Source of the DNA: Bacteroides salyersiae WAL 10018 = DSM 18765 = JCM 12988
GTDB taxonomy: Bacteria > Bacteroidota > Bacteroidia > Bacteroidales > Bacteroidaceae
Direction of reading: 5' to 3'
NCBI RefSeq assembly: GCF_000381365.1
Contig: NZ_KB905467.1
Span: 1,292,424-1,356,423, forward strand
DNA: 64,000 nucleotides
The notes below the pieces were generated by a model. It ran no database searches and had not been told where the DNA came from. It worked only from the letters and a program-made list of their open reading frames with translations. Below, piece after piece: positions 7,710 through 17,003 of this stretch. Position numbers and translations under genes: made by a program. Numbering within the stretch: position 1 is the stretch's first letter; every line of letters begins with the position of its first letter.

Positions 7710-8594
7710 ATGGATAGCAATGCTTTTTCTTCTCCGATAAATTCTTCGGTTCAGGAGAACTTAATCAAAGTCATAGGTATCGGAAGCGGCGGTTGTGACA
7801 TCGTGCGTTTCATACGGCAGGCAAGACTGGGAAATATTTCGTTTGCCACATACGATGCAAATGTTATTGCTTTGGACAAGTATGAGGATATTTCTATAGA
7901 GATACAATTTTCAAAAATCTTATTCATCATAGCATATATGGATGAAGTAATTGGAATGGAGACGATTCCGGTTATAGCACGTGTTGCAAAGGACCTTAAT
8001 GTTACAACAGTCGGAATTTTAATTATTCCTCCTTCGTATGATACCACAGACGGGAAAATCTTAGAACAGAATAAATCCATAAAAAACGTAATGCAGTATA
8101 CCGATTCTCTACAAATAATTCATGGCAAATCTATCGTATCTTCTTTAGGAGCCGATTTTAATATTCAGAACATAATTAACCAACACGTATTGACAATCAT
8201 AGGTGATATAGTGAATATCATCACAAGAAACAACATGGTTGCTATGGATTTTGCAGATATAAACTGGGCTTTGAAAGGAGGAGGATTAGGCTTTGTAAGT
8301 TCAGGGATAGGTAAAGGGAGAAAACGGATAGAAAATGCTATTCAAGATGCATTAAAATTACCCCTGTGCGATGGCCTTGATATATCGGAAGCAAAGCGTT
8401 TATTACTCAACTTTATTTATGGCAAGGAGGAAAATGTTTCCTTGTCAAAAGATATGGATACGATAAAACATTTCATAGAAACGATGCCTCTAGTGGAGAC
8501 AACTTCCGGATTTGAACGTGGTTCGAACAACATATCAGAGAATGCGGTTAAAGTAACCGTTGTGGCTTCCGGATTTGAAAAAAATGAGAAATAA
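7710..8594 (+). CDS. Divergent FtsZ-like protein lacking the GTP-binding signature
   Basis: The 294-residue protein aligns by eye with bacterial FtsZ: KVIGIGSGGCDIV (20-32) for KVIGVGGGGSNAV, IPVIARVAKDLNVTTVGI (86-103), then the T7 loop region MDFADINWALKGGG (179-192) and IENAIQDALKLPL (207-219). The tubulin/FtsZ signature GGGTGTG is replaced by YMDEVIGME (76-84), and roughly 30 residues normally holding the AGNRPE nucleotide contacts are missing. Asp180 and Asp183 of the T7 loop, which in FtsZ act on the neighbouring subunit's GTP, are kept. There is no FtsZ C-terminal binding tail. It stands alone, with no division genes nearby. It could be a regulator or cap of FtsZ filaments, or a decaying paralogue; the frame is intact. 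Confidence 0.75.
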   Translation: MDSNAFSSPINSSVQENLIKVIGIGSGGCDIVRFIRQARLGNISFATYDANVIALDKYEDISIEIQFSKILFIIAYMDEVIGMETIPVIARVAKDLNVTTVGILIIPPSYDTTDGKILEQNKSIKNVMQYTDSLQIIHGKSIVSSLGADFNIQNIINQHVLTIIGDIVNIITRNNMVAMDFADINWALKGGGLGFVSSGIGKGRKRIENAIQDALKLPLCDGLDISEAKRLLLNFIYGKEENVSLSKDMDTIKHFIETMPLVETTSGFERGSNNISENAVKVTVVASGFEKNEK

Positions 8595-8794
8595 AATAAT
8601 AATTTTATAGCTTATGTGATATTTTAGCACATTAAATTATTTCCTTTGCTTTTAAAGGAAAGGAGGAAAAGGAAAATGCTGCATCTTTTTCTTTTATATT
8701 AGCAGCCGGAAAGCCTAACCCCGTAAGAATAGGCAAGTTCTAAAATTTTTTCTTTAACTGTTTGCCGATTATTTTTCCGGCAGTAACATTGCTT

Positions 8795-9433
8795 CTATTT
8801 ATTAATCTCTATTTTAATTTCAGTATTAAATTTCCTGACATAAATAAAATCGGTAAGGGCAAAGTTTGTATGATCAAAGAGATTATGAAATGCATTGATT
8901 AGCTGCAAGTCCTTTGTTAGTTCACGATCAAGTCCTTCATTCCAGTTGGGTGGTGTACAATTCATACCGATGAAAGATTCAAAAGATTCCTCTAAATCAA
9001 ATGGTAAAACCAAAGCTTGAGTCACTCCGGATTTATATAATGAATTCCATCCGGAATCACAAATAGCTTCCCACAACCTTTGGCGGTCTTCACCCTGCAC
9101 GGGATGTGATTGGGGATAGTCATCACTCAAATAGCATTCTGCAGTCAATCTAACAAATTCACCGTAATCATTTCTGTCTTTTATGTCATTCCAAATGTGG
9201 TGAGCACGTTCGTACATCTCTTGCAAAGCACTTCTTAGGGTATCATTGAACTCAACGATTGTTGGTAACAATTCTGCTTGGCATCGCAAGGCATAATGGT
9301 TGAGGATATCCTTGCGCAACTCAAGTAGACATGCTTCATCTGTATAGTTATGATGCTTTTTAAATGGGCTGTTATAACTAAGAAGAATAGCATCTTCGAG
9401 CTTCTTTATGGGATATTCGTTGTACTTCATCAT
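8795..9433 (-). CDS. Uncharacterised 212-residue protein
   Basis: I do not recognise this protein. It has no signal peptide or membrane segment and is acidic, with many aromatic residues. The N-terminal half looks helical (EFNDTLRSALQEMYERAHHIW). A central segment YLSDDYPQSHPVQGEDRQRLWEAI and a later PPNWNEGLDRELTKDLQL stand out. The frame starts with two adjacent ATGs (9433 and 9430); either could be used. It converges on the FtsZ-like gene across a 200-bp gap that includes a small hairpin (TTTCCTTT / AAAGGAAA, near 8640-8662). AT-rich base use like the FtsZ-like gene suggests both belong to an accessory segment. Confidence 0.7.
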   Translation of the reverse strand: MMKYNEYPIKKLEDAILLSYNSPFKKHHNYTDEACLLELRKDILNHYALRCQAELLPTIVEFNDTLRSALQEMYERAHHIWNDIKDRNDYGEFVRLTAECYLSDDYPQSHPVQGEDRQRLWEAICDSGWNSLYKSGVTQALVLPFDLEESFESFIGMNCTPPNWNEGLDRELTKDLQLINAFHNLFDHTNFALTDFIYVRKFNTEIKIEINK

Positions 9434-9782
9434 ATTTTCAATTCTGTTATACCATTAATACTACTACTCTTTTCTTATTTTACAAAACTACCATAACAGT
9501 ATGAAAAATTGTAGCATAGTCCTGACCTTTTTTACAGTATTCTCTAAATTACTTGATCGGTGAAATACGATAAAGGCAGGTTGGTCATATTCTCTATAAT
9601 CATATAACACCAACTATGTTTACAGAAACACGGTACATACCCATATAAATTGCATTATTCTCTTTTGGTAATAATATGTTTCATTATTATTTTCTAATAT
9701 TAATAGTTTTTGTAGCTTTGCAAATAAACGTAGTAAATTTATATTCTCACATTGTCAATCAAGAACTATTAAAATAATACTT
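9434..9782. other. AT-rich divergent intergenic region
   Basis: This 349-bp gap lies between the divergent 212-aa gene and the CotH lipoprotein gene. Apart from the -7 box near the right end I see no RNA, repeat or terminator in it. Confidence 0.5.
9713..9720 (+). promoter_or_regulatory. -7 box for the CotH lipoprotein gene
   Basis: TAGCTTTG matches TAnnTTTG. The -33 region holds TTTT rather than TTTG at 19 bp. The predicted leader is about 55 nt, ending at the ATG 9783. Confidence 0.45.
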
Positions 9783-11549
9783 ATGAAAAAATTACATCTT
9801 CTATTTCTTTTTATTGGAATTTTATTTTCATGTCAAAACGAGGACGATCCGGATATTATAATCAATATACCTAAGAAGGAATATACAGTAGAAAGTACAG
9901 GCGCGATTGTCGATATCATTCTGCAATCCAGCATGGAACCAAGCATTGATATTGAAAAAAAAGAATGGTTGCATTCTGTAAATACAAGATCGGAACAGTT
10001 TAATATAAAAAGTTTTATATGCGACCCAAATCCTCTATCCCAAGAAAGAACTTCCAAAATAATCTTTACCATACCGGGGTCAGAAATTATACAGACTATT
10101 TTAATCACCCAAAAGGCATCTGTAAGTAGTGAGCCCTGTATCACGTCATTTGTTTTCGAAGCGGATAAAAATCCTCAGTTATTAATTTCCGATATTGTTG
10201 CAACAATTAATAAAGACGGAACTATCTCCGCACATGTTCCATATGTGTTACCTCACAAACAATTAATTCCTACCATAAAATTGGACAATGAAAAGACATG
10301 GGTAAAAGTACCGGAAAACATGGAAGGACTTAACTTTTCTTCGCCTTTGAACATCACAATAGAAAACACTGAAGGAAAAACGAAAGAATACAAAGTTTTA
10401 GTATACGCTTTCACGGGATTGCCTGTGATGTATATCAATACGGAAAATGATACAGAAATTACTTCCAAAGAAGAATATGTCAACGCACATCTACGAATTG
10501 TAGAGGATATCTATACCCGCTCGGGAGAAATATTCGAGAGCGATGTAACAATTAAAGGAAGAGGAAATTCTACCTGGTCGCTGCCTAAGAAACCATATGC
10601 GTTGAAATTTGATAAAAAGACTTCGCTGTTGGGTGAACCAAAAGATAAATCATGGGTGTTATTGGCCAATTACACGGATAAAACCAATCTGCGAAATGAA
10701 GCAAGTTTCTTTATGGGAAGAATCAGTAATTTGGAATGGACACCAAGGACTCACTTTGTAGAATTATTCATGAATGAAGTATATTGTGGTACTTACCAAT
10801 TGTGTGAGAAAATAAAAATAGCAGATTCGAGAGTCAACATTACAGACGATGGATACTTAATGGAAATAGATCAACCTGACAGGATCGGCCCGGAAGACAT
10901 ATCATTCAAAACGAAGAATTTGACGTTTTGTGTCAAAGATCCCGATATAGAAAAAAATGGAGAGCGTCATAAATGGATATCTGATTATGTAAATAAAGCG
11001 GAAGAAGCATTATTGGGAAGTAATTTTTTAGATGAAACTGAAGGGTATGCCAATTACTTTGATAAAGTGAGCTTTGTCGATTGGTATTTGATTAATGAAA
11101 TAACGAAGAATAATGATGCATGTTTCTTCAGTAGTTGTTATTTAAACATTACTCCGGGAGGAAAGCTAAAAATGGGACCATTATGGGATTATGATATTGC
11201 ATTAGGCAATGTTAACTATAATGACAATCAAAGCTACGAAGGGTTTTGGATAAAGAAGAAAGTAACTTGGTTTTCCCGAATGTTCGAAGATCCTTCTTTT
11301 GTGGCATTGGTAAAAGAACGGTTTGCATACTTCAAATCCAAAGAAAATGATATGCTGACTAATATTAACGAAAATGCAACTTATTTGAAGTTTTCTGTTA
11401 TTGAAAACAATGCGAAATGGAATACGCTATACGAACAGACGTGGCCTAACTATGCGGTTTGGGGATCTTATAATAATGAAGTGCAGTATCTGAAGCAATG
11501 GTTGAGTAAACGTTTGGCATGGCTCGAAAGTGCTTTCTCGGAATTGTGA
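9783..11549 (+). CDS. CotH-kinase-family lipoprotein with BACON-like domain
   Basis: The signal peptide ends in a lipobox with Cys17 (LFSCQN). Residues about 30-112 resemble a BACON domain (ending ILITQKA), and about 117-210 a second immunoglobulin-like domain. From about 215 to the end is a CotH kinase-like domain: GRGNSTWSLPKKPYALKF (259-276), LLGEPKDKSWVLLANYTD, LMEIDQPD and the metal-site pattern GPLWDYDIALGN. CotH proteins are atypical protein kinases; in Bacteroides, surface lipoproteins of this type are widespread and of unknown substrate. A surface or periplasmic location is predicted. It is a single-gene unit with its own promoter and terminator. Full length, no breaks seen. Confidence 0.88.
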   Translation: MKKLHLLFLFIGILFSCQNEDDPDIIINIPKKEYTVESTGAIVDIILQSSMEPSIDIEKKEWLHSVNTRSEQFNIKSFICDPNPLSQERTSKIIFTIPGSEIIQTILITQKASVSSEPCITSFVFEADKNPQLLISDIVATINKDGTISAHVPYVLPHKQLIPTIKLDNEKTWVKVPENMEGLNFSSPLNITIENTEGKTKEYKVLVYAFTGLPVMYINTENDTEITSKEEYVNAHLRIVEDIYTRSGEIFESDVTIKGRGNSTWSLPKKPYALKFDKKTSLLGEPKDKSWVLLANYTDKTNLRNEASFFMGRISNLEWTPRTHFVELFMNEVYCGTYQLCEKIKIADSRVNITDDGYLMEIDQPDRIGPEDISFKTKNLTFCVKDPDIEKNGERHKWISDYVNKAEEALLGSNFLDETEGYANYFDKVSFVDWYLINEITKNNDACFFSSCYLNITPGGKLKMGPLWDYDIALGNVNYNDNQSYEGFWIKKKVTWFSRMFEDPSFVALVKERFAYFKSKENDMLTNINENATYLKFSVIENNAKWNTLYEQTWPNYAVWGSYNNEVQYLKQWLSKRLAWLESAFSEL

Positions 11550-11597
11550 TAATCGAATCTATATATTCTTTATTCAAACCATTGTTATGAACTTTCC

Positions 11598-11675
11598 AAC
11601 GCCCTCCGCAAGTTCCATCATCTCTCTGCTGTGAATGAGAGATTTTACTTTCAGAGGGCGTTATTTTTTTCTTTT
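11598..11675 (+). terminator. Rho-independent terminator after the CotH gene
   Basis: AACGCCCTC (11598-11606) pairs with GAGGGCGTT (11654-11662). A nested stem ATCTCT / AGAGAT (11620-11625 with 11638-11643) sits in the loop. A T-rich run follows from 11663. Confidence 0.75.
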
Positions 11676-11678
11676 TTA

Positions 11679-11710
11679 TTCGTTGTATTCGTTAATATGT
11701 TCTATATTTG
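11679..11710 (+). promoter_or_regulatory. Promoter of the DUF3298-type lipoprotein gene
   Basis: TTCG (11679-11682), a 20-bp spacer and TATATTTG (11703-11710) fit the Bacteroides TTTG-N19-21-TAnnTTTG promoter with one mismatch. The start codon ATG at 11759 follows about 45 bp later. Confidence 0.6.
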
Positions 11711-11758
11711 TCGATAGGGAATAACGATACAAATGTTGAATTTAAAGAAGAAACCCTT

Positions 11759-12610
11759 ATGAAAAAACAATATGTCAGCCTACTTGCAATAATGGTAGCT
11801 GTAAGTGGCTTTTTATTTTCTTGTGGTGACAAGATGAACAAGAATACCGGTTCGTTAGAGTTCGATAGCATACAAGTGAATGAAACTGCGCATCTCTTTA
11901 GTGATACAGCCAAGCCGGCCTGTAACCTCGTGATCGATTTTACCTATCCGGTCAAAGCATCGGATGAATTGCTGAAAGATACCCTGAATAAATATTTTAT
12001 ATCTGCCTGCTTCGGTGAAAAATACATAGGAGAAAACCCGAAAGAAGTAGTGAAACAGTATACGGAAGCCTATATTCGGGAATATCGTCGTGACTTGGAA
12101 CCGATGTATCTGGAAGATGAAAAGGATAAAGAAGATGAATCGTCTATAGGTGCATGGTACTCTTATTATAAAGGTATAGAAAGCCATGTACAGTTGTATG
12201 AAAAAAATCTGCTTGTATACCGCATAGATTATAATGAATATACCGGAGGGGCACACGGGATCTATATGACCACATTTCTCAACATGGATCTCGGGCTGAT
12301 GCGTCCCTTACGTTTGGACGATGTTTTTGTGGGAGAATACCAAGAGGCCCTTACCGACCTTATCTGGAACCAGCTTATGGCAGACAATGAAGCCAAGACA
12401 CGTGCTGAACTGGAGGATATGGGATATGGTTCGACAGGAGAAATCGCGCCGACAGAGAATTTCTATCTCGACAAAGACGGTGTTACATTCTATTATAATG
12501 TATATGATATTACTCCGTATGCAATGGGACCGGTTACAGTATCCATACCGTTTCAGATGTTGGAACATATGTTAGGCAGTAACCCGGTTGTCGGAGAATT
12601 GAAAAATTAA
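11759..12610 (+). CDS. RsiV/DUF3298-type lipoprotein
   Basis: The ATG at 11759 is chosen because it begins a lipoprotein signal peptide (MKKQYVSLLAIMVAV, lipobox LFSCGD) and lies after the promoter; the frame itself runs back to 11708. The 283-residue protein has an N-terminal DUF4163/PdaC-like part and a C-terminal DUF3298 part, recognisable from YNEYTGGAHGIYMTTFLNMDL, LRLDDVF, and FYLDKDGVTFYYNVYDITPYAMGP. These domains occur in anti-sigma factor RsiV (lysozyme binding) and in peptidoglycan deacetylase PdaC. Here the protein is probably a periplasm-facing lipoprotein of unknown ligand. It is followed at 33 bp by rsmG. Confidence 0.8.
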   Translation: MKKQYVSLLAIMVAVSGFLFSCGDKMNKNTGSLEFDSIQVNETAHLFSDTAKPACNLVIDFTYPVKASDELLKDTLNKYFISACFGEKYIGENPKEVVKQYTEAYIREYRRDLEPMYLEDEKDKEDESSIGAWYSYYKGIESHVQLYEKNLLVYRIDYNEYTGGAHGIYMTTFLNMDLGLMRPLRLDDVFVGEYQEALTDLIWNQLMADNEAKTRAELEDMGYGSTGEIAPTENFYLDKDGVTFYYNVYDITPYAMGPVTVSIPFQMLEHMLGSNPVVGELKN

Positions 12611-12643
12611 AATCATAACCTATAACTCATATATTTTTAAGAA

Positions 12644-13264
12644 GTGGAAATCATACTCAAATATTTTCCCGATCTCACGGAAGAACAGCGCAGGCAATTC
12701 GTTGCCCTATACGACTTATACATCGATTGGAATGCCAAGATAAACGTCATTTCCCGCAAAGACATCGAGAATCTGTACGAACATCATGTGTTACATTCAC
12801 TCGGTATTGCCAAAATAATCAATTTCCGTCCCGGAACCAGTATCATGGATTTGGGTACGGGAGGAGGTTTTCCGGGTATCCCGTTAGCCATACTTTTTCC
12901 GGAAGTAAAATTCCATCTTGTAGACAGTATCGGCAAGAAGGTGCGTGTAGCCACTGAAGTAGCCAACGCTATCGGACTAAAAAATGTCACTTTCCGCCAT
13001 GCGCGCGCCGAAGAAGAAAAGCAGTTATTCGATTTCGTAGTAAGCCGTGCTGTCATGCCATTGGGCGATCTGATTAAAATCATCAAGAAAAACATCTCTC
13101 CCCGGCAACAAAATGCATTGCCCAATGGTTTAATCTGTCTCAAAGGTGGAGAGCTCGAGCATGAAGCAATGCCTTTCAAGAATAAGACGACTCTACACAG
13201 CTTGAGCGAGGATTTTGAAGAGGAATTCTTCCAAACTAAAAAAGTGGTATATGTAACCGTATAA
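12644..13264 (+). CDS. rsmG: 16S rRNA (guanine527-N7)-methyltransferase
   Basis: The 206-residue enzyme methylates G527 of 16S rRNA using SAM. The SAM-binding motif MDLGTGGGFPGIPLA is near residue 68-82, preceded by INVISRKD and HHVLHSL, both typical of RsmG/GidB. The later FVVSRAV matches the family's motif after the acidic region. The start codon is GTG (12644). It heads a compact run with the MBL hydrolase (24-bp gap) and gcvP (74-bp gap). Confidence 0.95.
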   Translation: MEIILKYFPDLTEEQRRQFVALYDLYIDWNAKINVISRKDIENLYEHHVLHSLGIAKIINFRPGTSIMDLGTGGGFPGIPLAILFPEVKFHLVDSIGKKVRVATEVANAIGLKNVTFRHARAEEEKQLFDFVVSRAVMPLGDLIKIIKKNISPRQQNALPNGLICLKGGELEHEAMPFKNKTTLHSLSEDFEEEFFQTKKVVYVTV

Positions 13265-13288
13265 AAAGATGCGTAATATCAAAAAGCC

Positions 13289-13927
13289 ATGAAAATAAAA
13301 AGATTTGAATTTAATATGTTTCCCGTAAACTGCTACGTGCTGTGGGATGAAACAAAAGAAGCGGTAGTGATTGATCCGGGATGTTTTTACGATGAAGAAA
13401 AACAGGCATTGAAAAACTTCATCATTGCCAACGGGCTGACTGTAAAACATTTATTAAACACACACCTGCATCTGGATCATATTTTTGGAAATCCGTTTAT
13501 GCTAAAGGAGTTCGGTCTTTCTGCCGAAGCCAATCAGGCAGATGAGTATTGGATAGAAGAAGCGCCCAAACAGAGCCGCATGTTCGGATTCCAGTTACAG
13601 GAACCTCCTGTCCCGTTGGGAAAATACCTCTACGACGGAGACACCATTACGTTTGGCAACACCTCGCTGGAAGCGATTCATGTGCCCGGACATTCACCGG
13701 GTAGCCTGGTATATTATTGCAAGGCGGATCATTGCATGTTTTCGGGCGATGTCCTGTTTCAAGGAAGTATCGGCCGGGCCGATTTGACCGGAGGGAATTT
13801 CGATGAGCTGATAGAGCATATTTGCAGCCGCCTGTTCACGCTTCCCAATGAAACAGTGGTCTATCCGGGACATGGTGCCCCTACCACTATTGGAATGGAG
13901 AAAGCGGAAAATCCTTTCTTCCGCTAA
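13289..13927 (+). CDS. MBL-fold metallo-hydrolase (glyoxalase II-like)
   Basis: The 212-residue cytoplasmic protein has the zinc-binding motif THLHLDH (58-64), a later VPGHSPGS with a His ligand, FSGDVLF with the bridging Asp, and VYPGHGAPT. The length and motif order fit the short GloB/YcbL-type hydrolases, which cleave S-lactoylglutathione or related thioesters. The usual C-terminal substrate-binding extension of true glyoxalase II is absent, so the substrate cannot be named. It lies between rsmG and gcvP on the same strand. Confidence 0.88.
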   Translation: MKIKRFEFNMFPVNCYVLWDETKEAVVIDPGCFYDEEKQALKNFIIANGLTVKHLLNTHLHLDHIFGNPFMLKEFGLSAEANQADEYWIEEAPKQSRMFGFQLQEPPVPLGKYLYDGDTITFGNTSLEAIHVPGHSPGSLVYYCKADHCMFSGDVLFQGSIGRADLTGGNFDELIEHICSRLFTLPNETVVYPGHGAPTTIGMEKAENPFFR

Positions 13928-14001
13928 GTGCTTTCTCTGCCTGTCAAGGGAGCGCACCGGATGATTATAAATGCATTTGGACTACTTAAAAACTAATTAA
14001 T

Positions 14002-16851
14002 ATGAAAACCGATTCATTTGCCAGCCGTCATATAGGCATCAGTGAGGAAGACATACAAGTGATGCTTCGCAAGATTGGTGTAGCCACTCTTGATGAACTG
14101 ATAGATAAAACAATACCCGCCAATATCCGCCTGAAGGAACCGTTGGCATTACCGCCTGCCATGACGGAATATGAGTTCAGCAACCACATAGCCCAACTGG
14201 CAAGCAAAAACAAACTGTTTACATCATACATCGGAATGGGATGGTACAATACCATTACCCCTGCCGTTATTCAAAGAAACGTGTTTGAAAACCCGGTGTG
14301 GTATACTTCTTACACTCCTTATCAAACCGAAGTTTCACAAGGGCGTCTTGAAGCCCTTATGAACTTTCAGACAGCCGTTTGTGACCTTACCGCCATGCCA
14401 TTGGCCAACTGTTCCCTGTTGGACGAAGCTACGGCAGCAGCAGAAGCCGTGACGATGATGTATGCTCTCCGTCCGCGCGATAAACAGAAAGCAGGAGCTA
14501 ACGTCGTGTTTGTTGATGAAAACATTTTCCCACAGACATTGGCTGTAATGACCACACGTGCCATCCCTCAAGGCATCGAATTGCGTATGGGAAAATACGC
14601 TGAATTTACACCTGCTCCGGAAGTATTTGCCTGTATCGTTCAATATCCCAATGCCGACGGAAGTATTGAGGATTATCGGATATTCACGGAGAAAGCACAT
14701 GAAGCCGGTTGCAAAGTAGCTGTAGCCGCCGATTTGTTAAGCCTTGCAATGATAGTTCCTCCCGGTGAATGGGGAGCGGATATCGTATTCGGCACTACCC
14801 AGCGATTTGGAACGCCTTTATTCTATGGCGGGCCTTCGGCTGCTTATTTTGCTACCCGTGACGAGTATAAGCGCAATATGCCGGGACGTATCATAGGATG
14901 GTCAAAAGATAAATATGGAAAGTTATGTTATCGCATGGCTCTTCAAACCCGCGAGCAGCATATTAAACGCGAAAAAGCGACTTCAAACATATGTACCGCC
15001 CAAGCATTACTGGCTACCATGGCAGGATTCTATGCAGTCTATCACGGACAAGAGGGCATTACCGGAATCGCTTCACGCATCCATAATATTAGTGCTTTTC
15101 TGGAAAAAGAGATAAATAAGTTAGGATATAAGCAGGTGAACAAGTATTATTTCGATACTCTCCGTTTTATCCTGCCTGATAATGTTTCTGCTCAGCAGAT
15201 ACGTACCATTGCTCTCAGCAAAGAGGTGAATCTGCGTTATTTCGATAATGGTGACGTTGGCTTCAGCATTGATGAAACCACTGATACGGCTGCTGCCGGC
15301 ATATTGTTGTCTATTTTTGCCATTGCAGCGGAAAAAGATTATCAGAAGATGACTGTGATACCGGAATCTGCCGCCTTTCCGAAAGAGCTGAAACGGCAAA
15401 GCGCATTTCTGACTCATGAGGTATTCAACAAATATCACACCGAAACAGAGATGATGCGTTATATAAAGCGGCTGGATCGCAAGGATATTTCATTGGCACA
15501 TTCAATGATCCCATTAGGGTCGTGTACAATGAAGCTTAACGCGGCTGCCGAGATGCTACCGCTAAGCCGTCCGGAGTTTATGTGCATGCATCCGTTGGTG
15601 CCTGAGGATCAGGCTGAGGGATATCGCATGTTAATAGAAAACCTTAGTGAAGAATTGAAAACCATAACCGGATTTGCCGGTGTCAGCCTCCAGCCGAATT
15701 CCGGTGCGGCAGGAGAATATACAGGGCTCCGGGTTATCCGCAGCTATCTCGAAAGTATCGGGCAGGGACACCGCAACAAGATACTGATCCCCGCATCAGC
15801 TCACGGCACAAATCCGGCATCGGCTATTCAGGCAGGATTCGTGACCGTCACCTGTGCCTGCGACGGGCAAGGGAATGTAGACATGGAGGATCTTCGCGCC
15901 AAAGCTGAAGAAAACAAGGAGGAACTCGCTGCACTGATGATCACCTACCCTTCCACGCACGGTATCTTTGAAACAGAGATCGTAGAAATCTGTAACATCA
16001 TTCATGCATGTGGCGCACAGGTATATATGGATGGTGCTAATATGAATGCTCAGGTAGGATTGACCAATCCGGGCTTTATCGGTGCCGATGTTTGTCATTT
16101 GAATCTGCATAAGACGTTTGCTTCTCCTCATGGCGGTGGAGGTCCGGGTGTAGGCCCGATATGCGTAGCCGAACATCTGGTTCCTTTTTTGCCGGGACAT
16201 GGATTGTTTGGTAATCCGATGAACGAAGTATCCTCTGCTCCTTACGGAAGTGCGGGAATATTGCCGATTACTTACGGATACATTTGTATGATGAGCACGG
16301 AAGGTTTGACGATGGCTACAAAAGCAGCTATTCTTAATGCAAACTATTTAGCAGCTTGTCTGAAAGACACTTATGGTATTGTATACAGAGGAGCTAACGG
16401 ATTTGTAGGCCATGAAATGATATTGGAATGCCGCAAAATACATGAAGAAACGGGCATCAGTGAGAATGATATAGCCAAGCGTCTCATGGATTACGGTTAT
16501 CATGCTCCTACCCTCTCTTTCCCTGTTCACGGTACGCTGATGATTGAACCTACCGAGAGTGAAAGCCTGTGGGAACTGGATAATTTCATTACAGTAATGC
16601 AAACTATCTGGAAGGAAATACAGGAAGTGAAAAACGGTGAAGCAGACAAAGACGACAATGTATTAGTGAATGCCCCACATCCCGAATACGAAGTGGTAGG
16701 CGATAATTGGGAACACTGCTATACCCGTGAAAAAGCGGCTTACCCGATAGAAAGCGTACGGGAAAACAAATTCTGGATAAATGTGGCACGTGTAGACAAT
16801 ACTTTGGGAGACCGGAAGTTATTGCCTACCCGGTATGGCACTTTCGAATAA
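14002..16851 (+). CDS. gcvP: Glycine dehydrogenase (decarboxylating), P-protein
   Basis: The 949-residue protein is the homodimeric single-chain form of the glycine cleavage P-protein, with the two halves found as gcvPA and gcvPB in other bacteria fused. It decarboxylates glycine with PLP and passes the aminomethyl group to lipoylated GcvH. The PLP lysine is in LNLHKTFASPHGGGGPG (about Lys704). MIPLGSCTMKLNAAAEM and SAHGTNPASA are further family landmarks. The other glycine-cleavage genes are not in the window. A strong terminator follows 24 bp after the stop. Confidence 0.97.
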   Translation: MKTDSFASRHIGISEEDIQVMLRKIGVATLDELIDKTIPANIRLKEPLALPPAMTEYEFSNHIAQLASKNKLFTSYIGMGWYNTITPAVIQRNVFENPVWYTSYTPYQTEVSQGRLEALMNFQTAVCDLTAMPLANCSLLDEATAAAEAVTMMYALRPRDKQKAGANVVFVDENIFPQTLAVMTTRAIPQGIELRMGKYAEFTPAPEVFACIVQYPNADGSIEDYRIFTEKAHEAGCKVAVAADLLSLAMIVPPGEWGADIVFGTTQRFGTPLFYGGPSAAYFATRDEYKRNMPGRIIGWSKDKYGKLCYRMALQTREQHIKREKATSNICTAQALLATMAGFYAVYHGQEGITGIASRIHNISAFLEKEINKLGYKQVNKYYFDTLRFILPDNVSAQQIRTIALSKEVNLRYFDNGDVGFSIDETTDTAAAGILLSIFAIAAEKDYQKMTVIPESAAFPKELKRQSAFLTHEVFNKYHTETEMMRYIKRLDRKDISLAHSMIPLGSCTMKLNAAAEMLPLSRPEFMCMHPLVPEDQAEGYRMLIENLSEELKTITGFAGVSLQPNSGAAGEYTGLRVIRSYLESIGQGHRNKILIPASAHGTNPASAIQAGFVTVTCACDGQGNVDMEDLRAKAEENKEELAALMITYPSTHGIFETEIVEICNIIHACGAQVYMDGANMNAQVGLTNPGFIGADVCHLNLHKTFASPHGGGGPGVGPICVAEHLVPFLPGHGLFGNPMNEVSSAPYGSAGILPITYGYICMMSTEGLTMATKAAILNANYLAACLKDTYGIVYRGANGFVGHEMILECRKIHEETGISENDIAKRLMDYGYHAPTLSFPVHGTLMIEPTESESLWELDNFITVMQTIWKEIQEVKNGEADKDDNVLVNAPHPEYEVVGDNWEHCYTREKAAYPIESVRENKFWINVARVDNTLGDRKLLPTRYGTFE

Positions 16852-16874
16852 ACTAAAAGTAATAGGTGCAAAAT

Positions 16875-16925
16875 AAAATCTCCCGGATATGAAAATAGTT
16901 CTTTCTATCCGGGAGATTTTGTTTT
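16875..16925 (+). terminator. Terminator after gcvP
   Basis: A perfect 15-bp stem (16875-16889 with 16906-16920) built around ATCTCCCGGATA closes on a 16-nt loop and is followed by GTTTTATG. The A-rich left flank means it could also work for transcripts from the right. Confidence 0.85.
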
Positions 16926-17003
16926 ATGACTTCACAAGGATCAGCATAAAAAACAATCGGAGAATAGCACTCCTTTGATCATTCGAGCAGGTAATAGCGG
17001 GTA

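Noticed and set aside
13928..14001. Glycine riboswitch upstream of gcvP
   Set aside because: The 74-bp gap is too short and has no conserved glycine-aptamer core.
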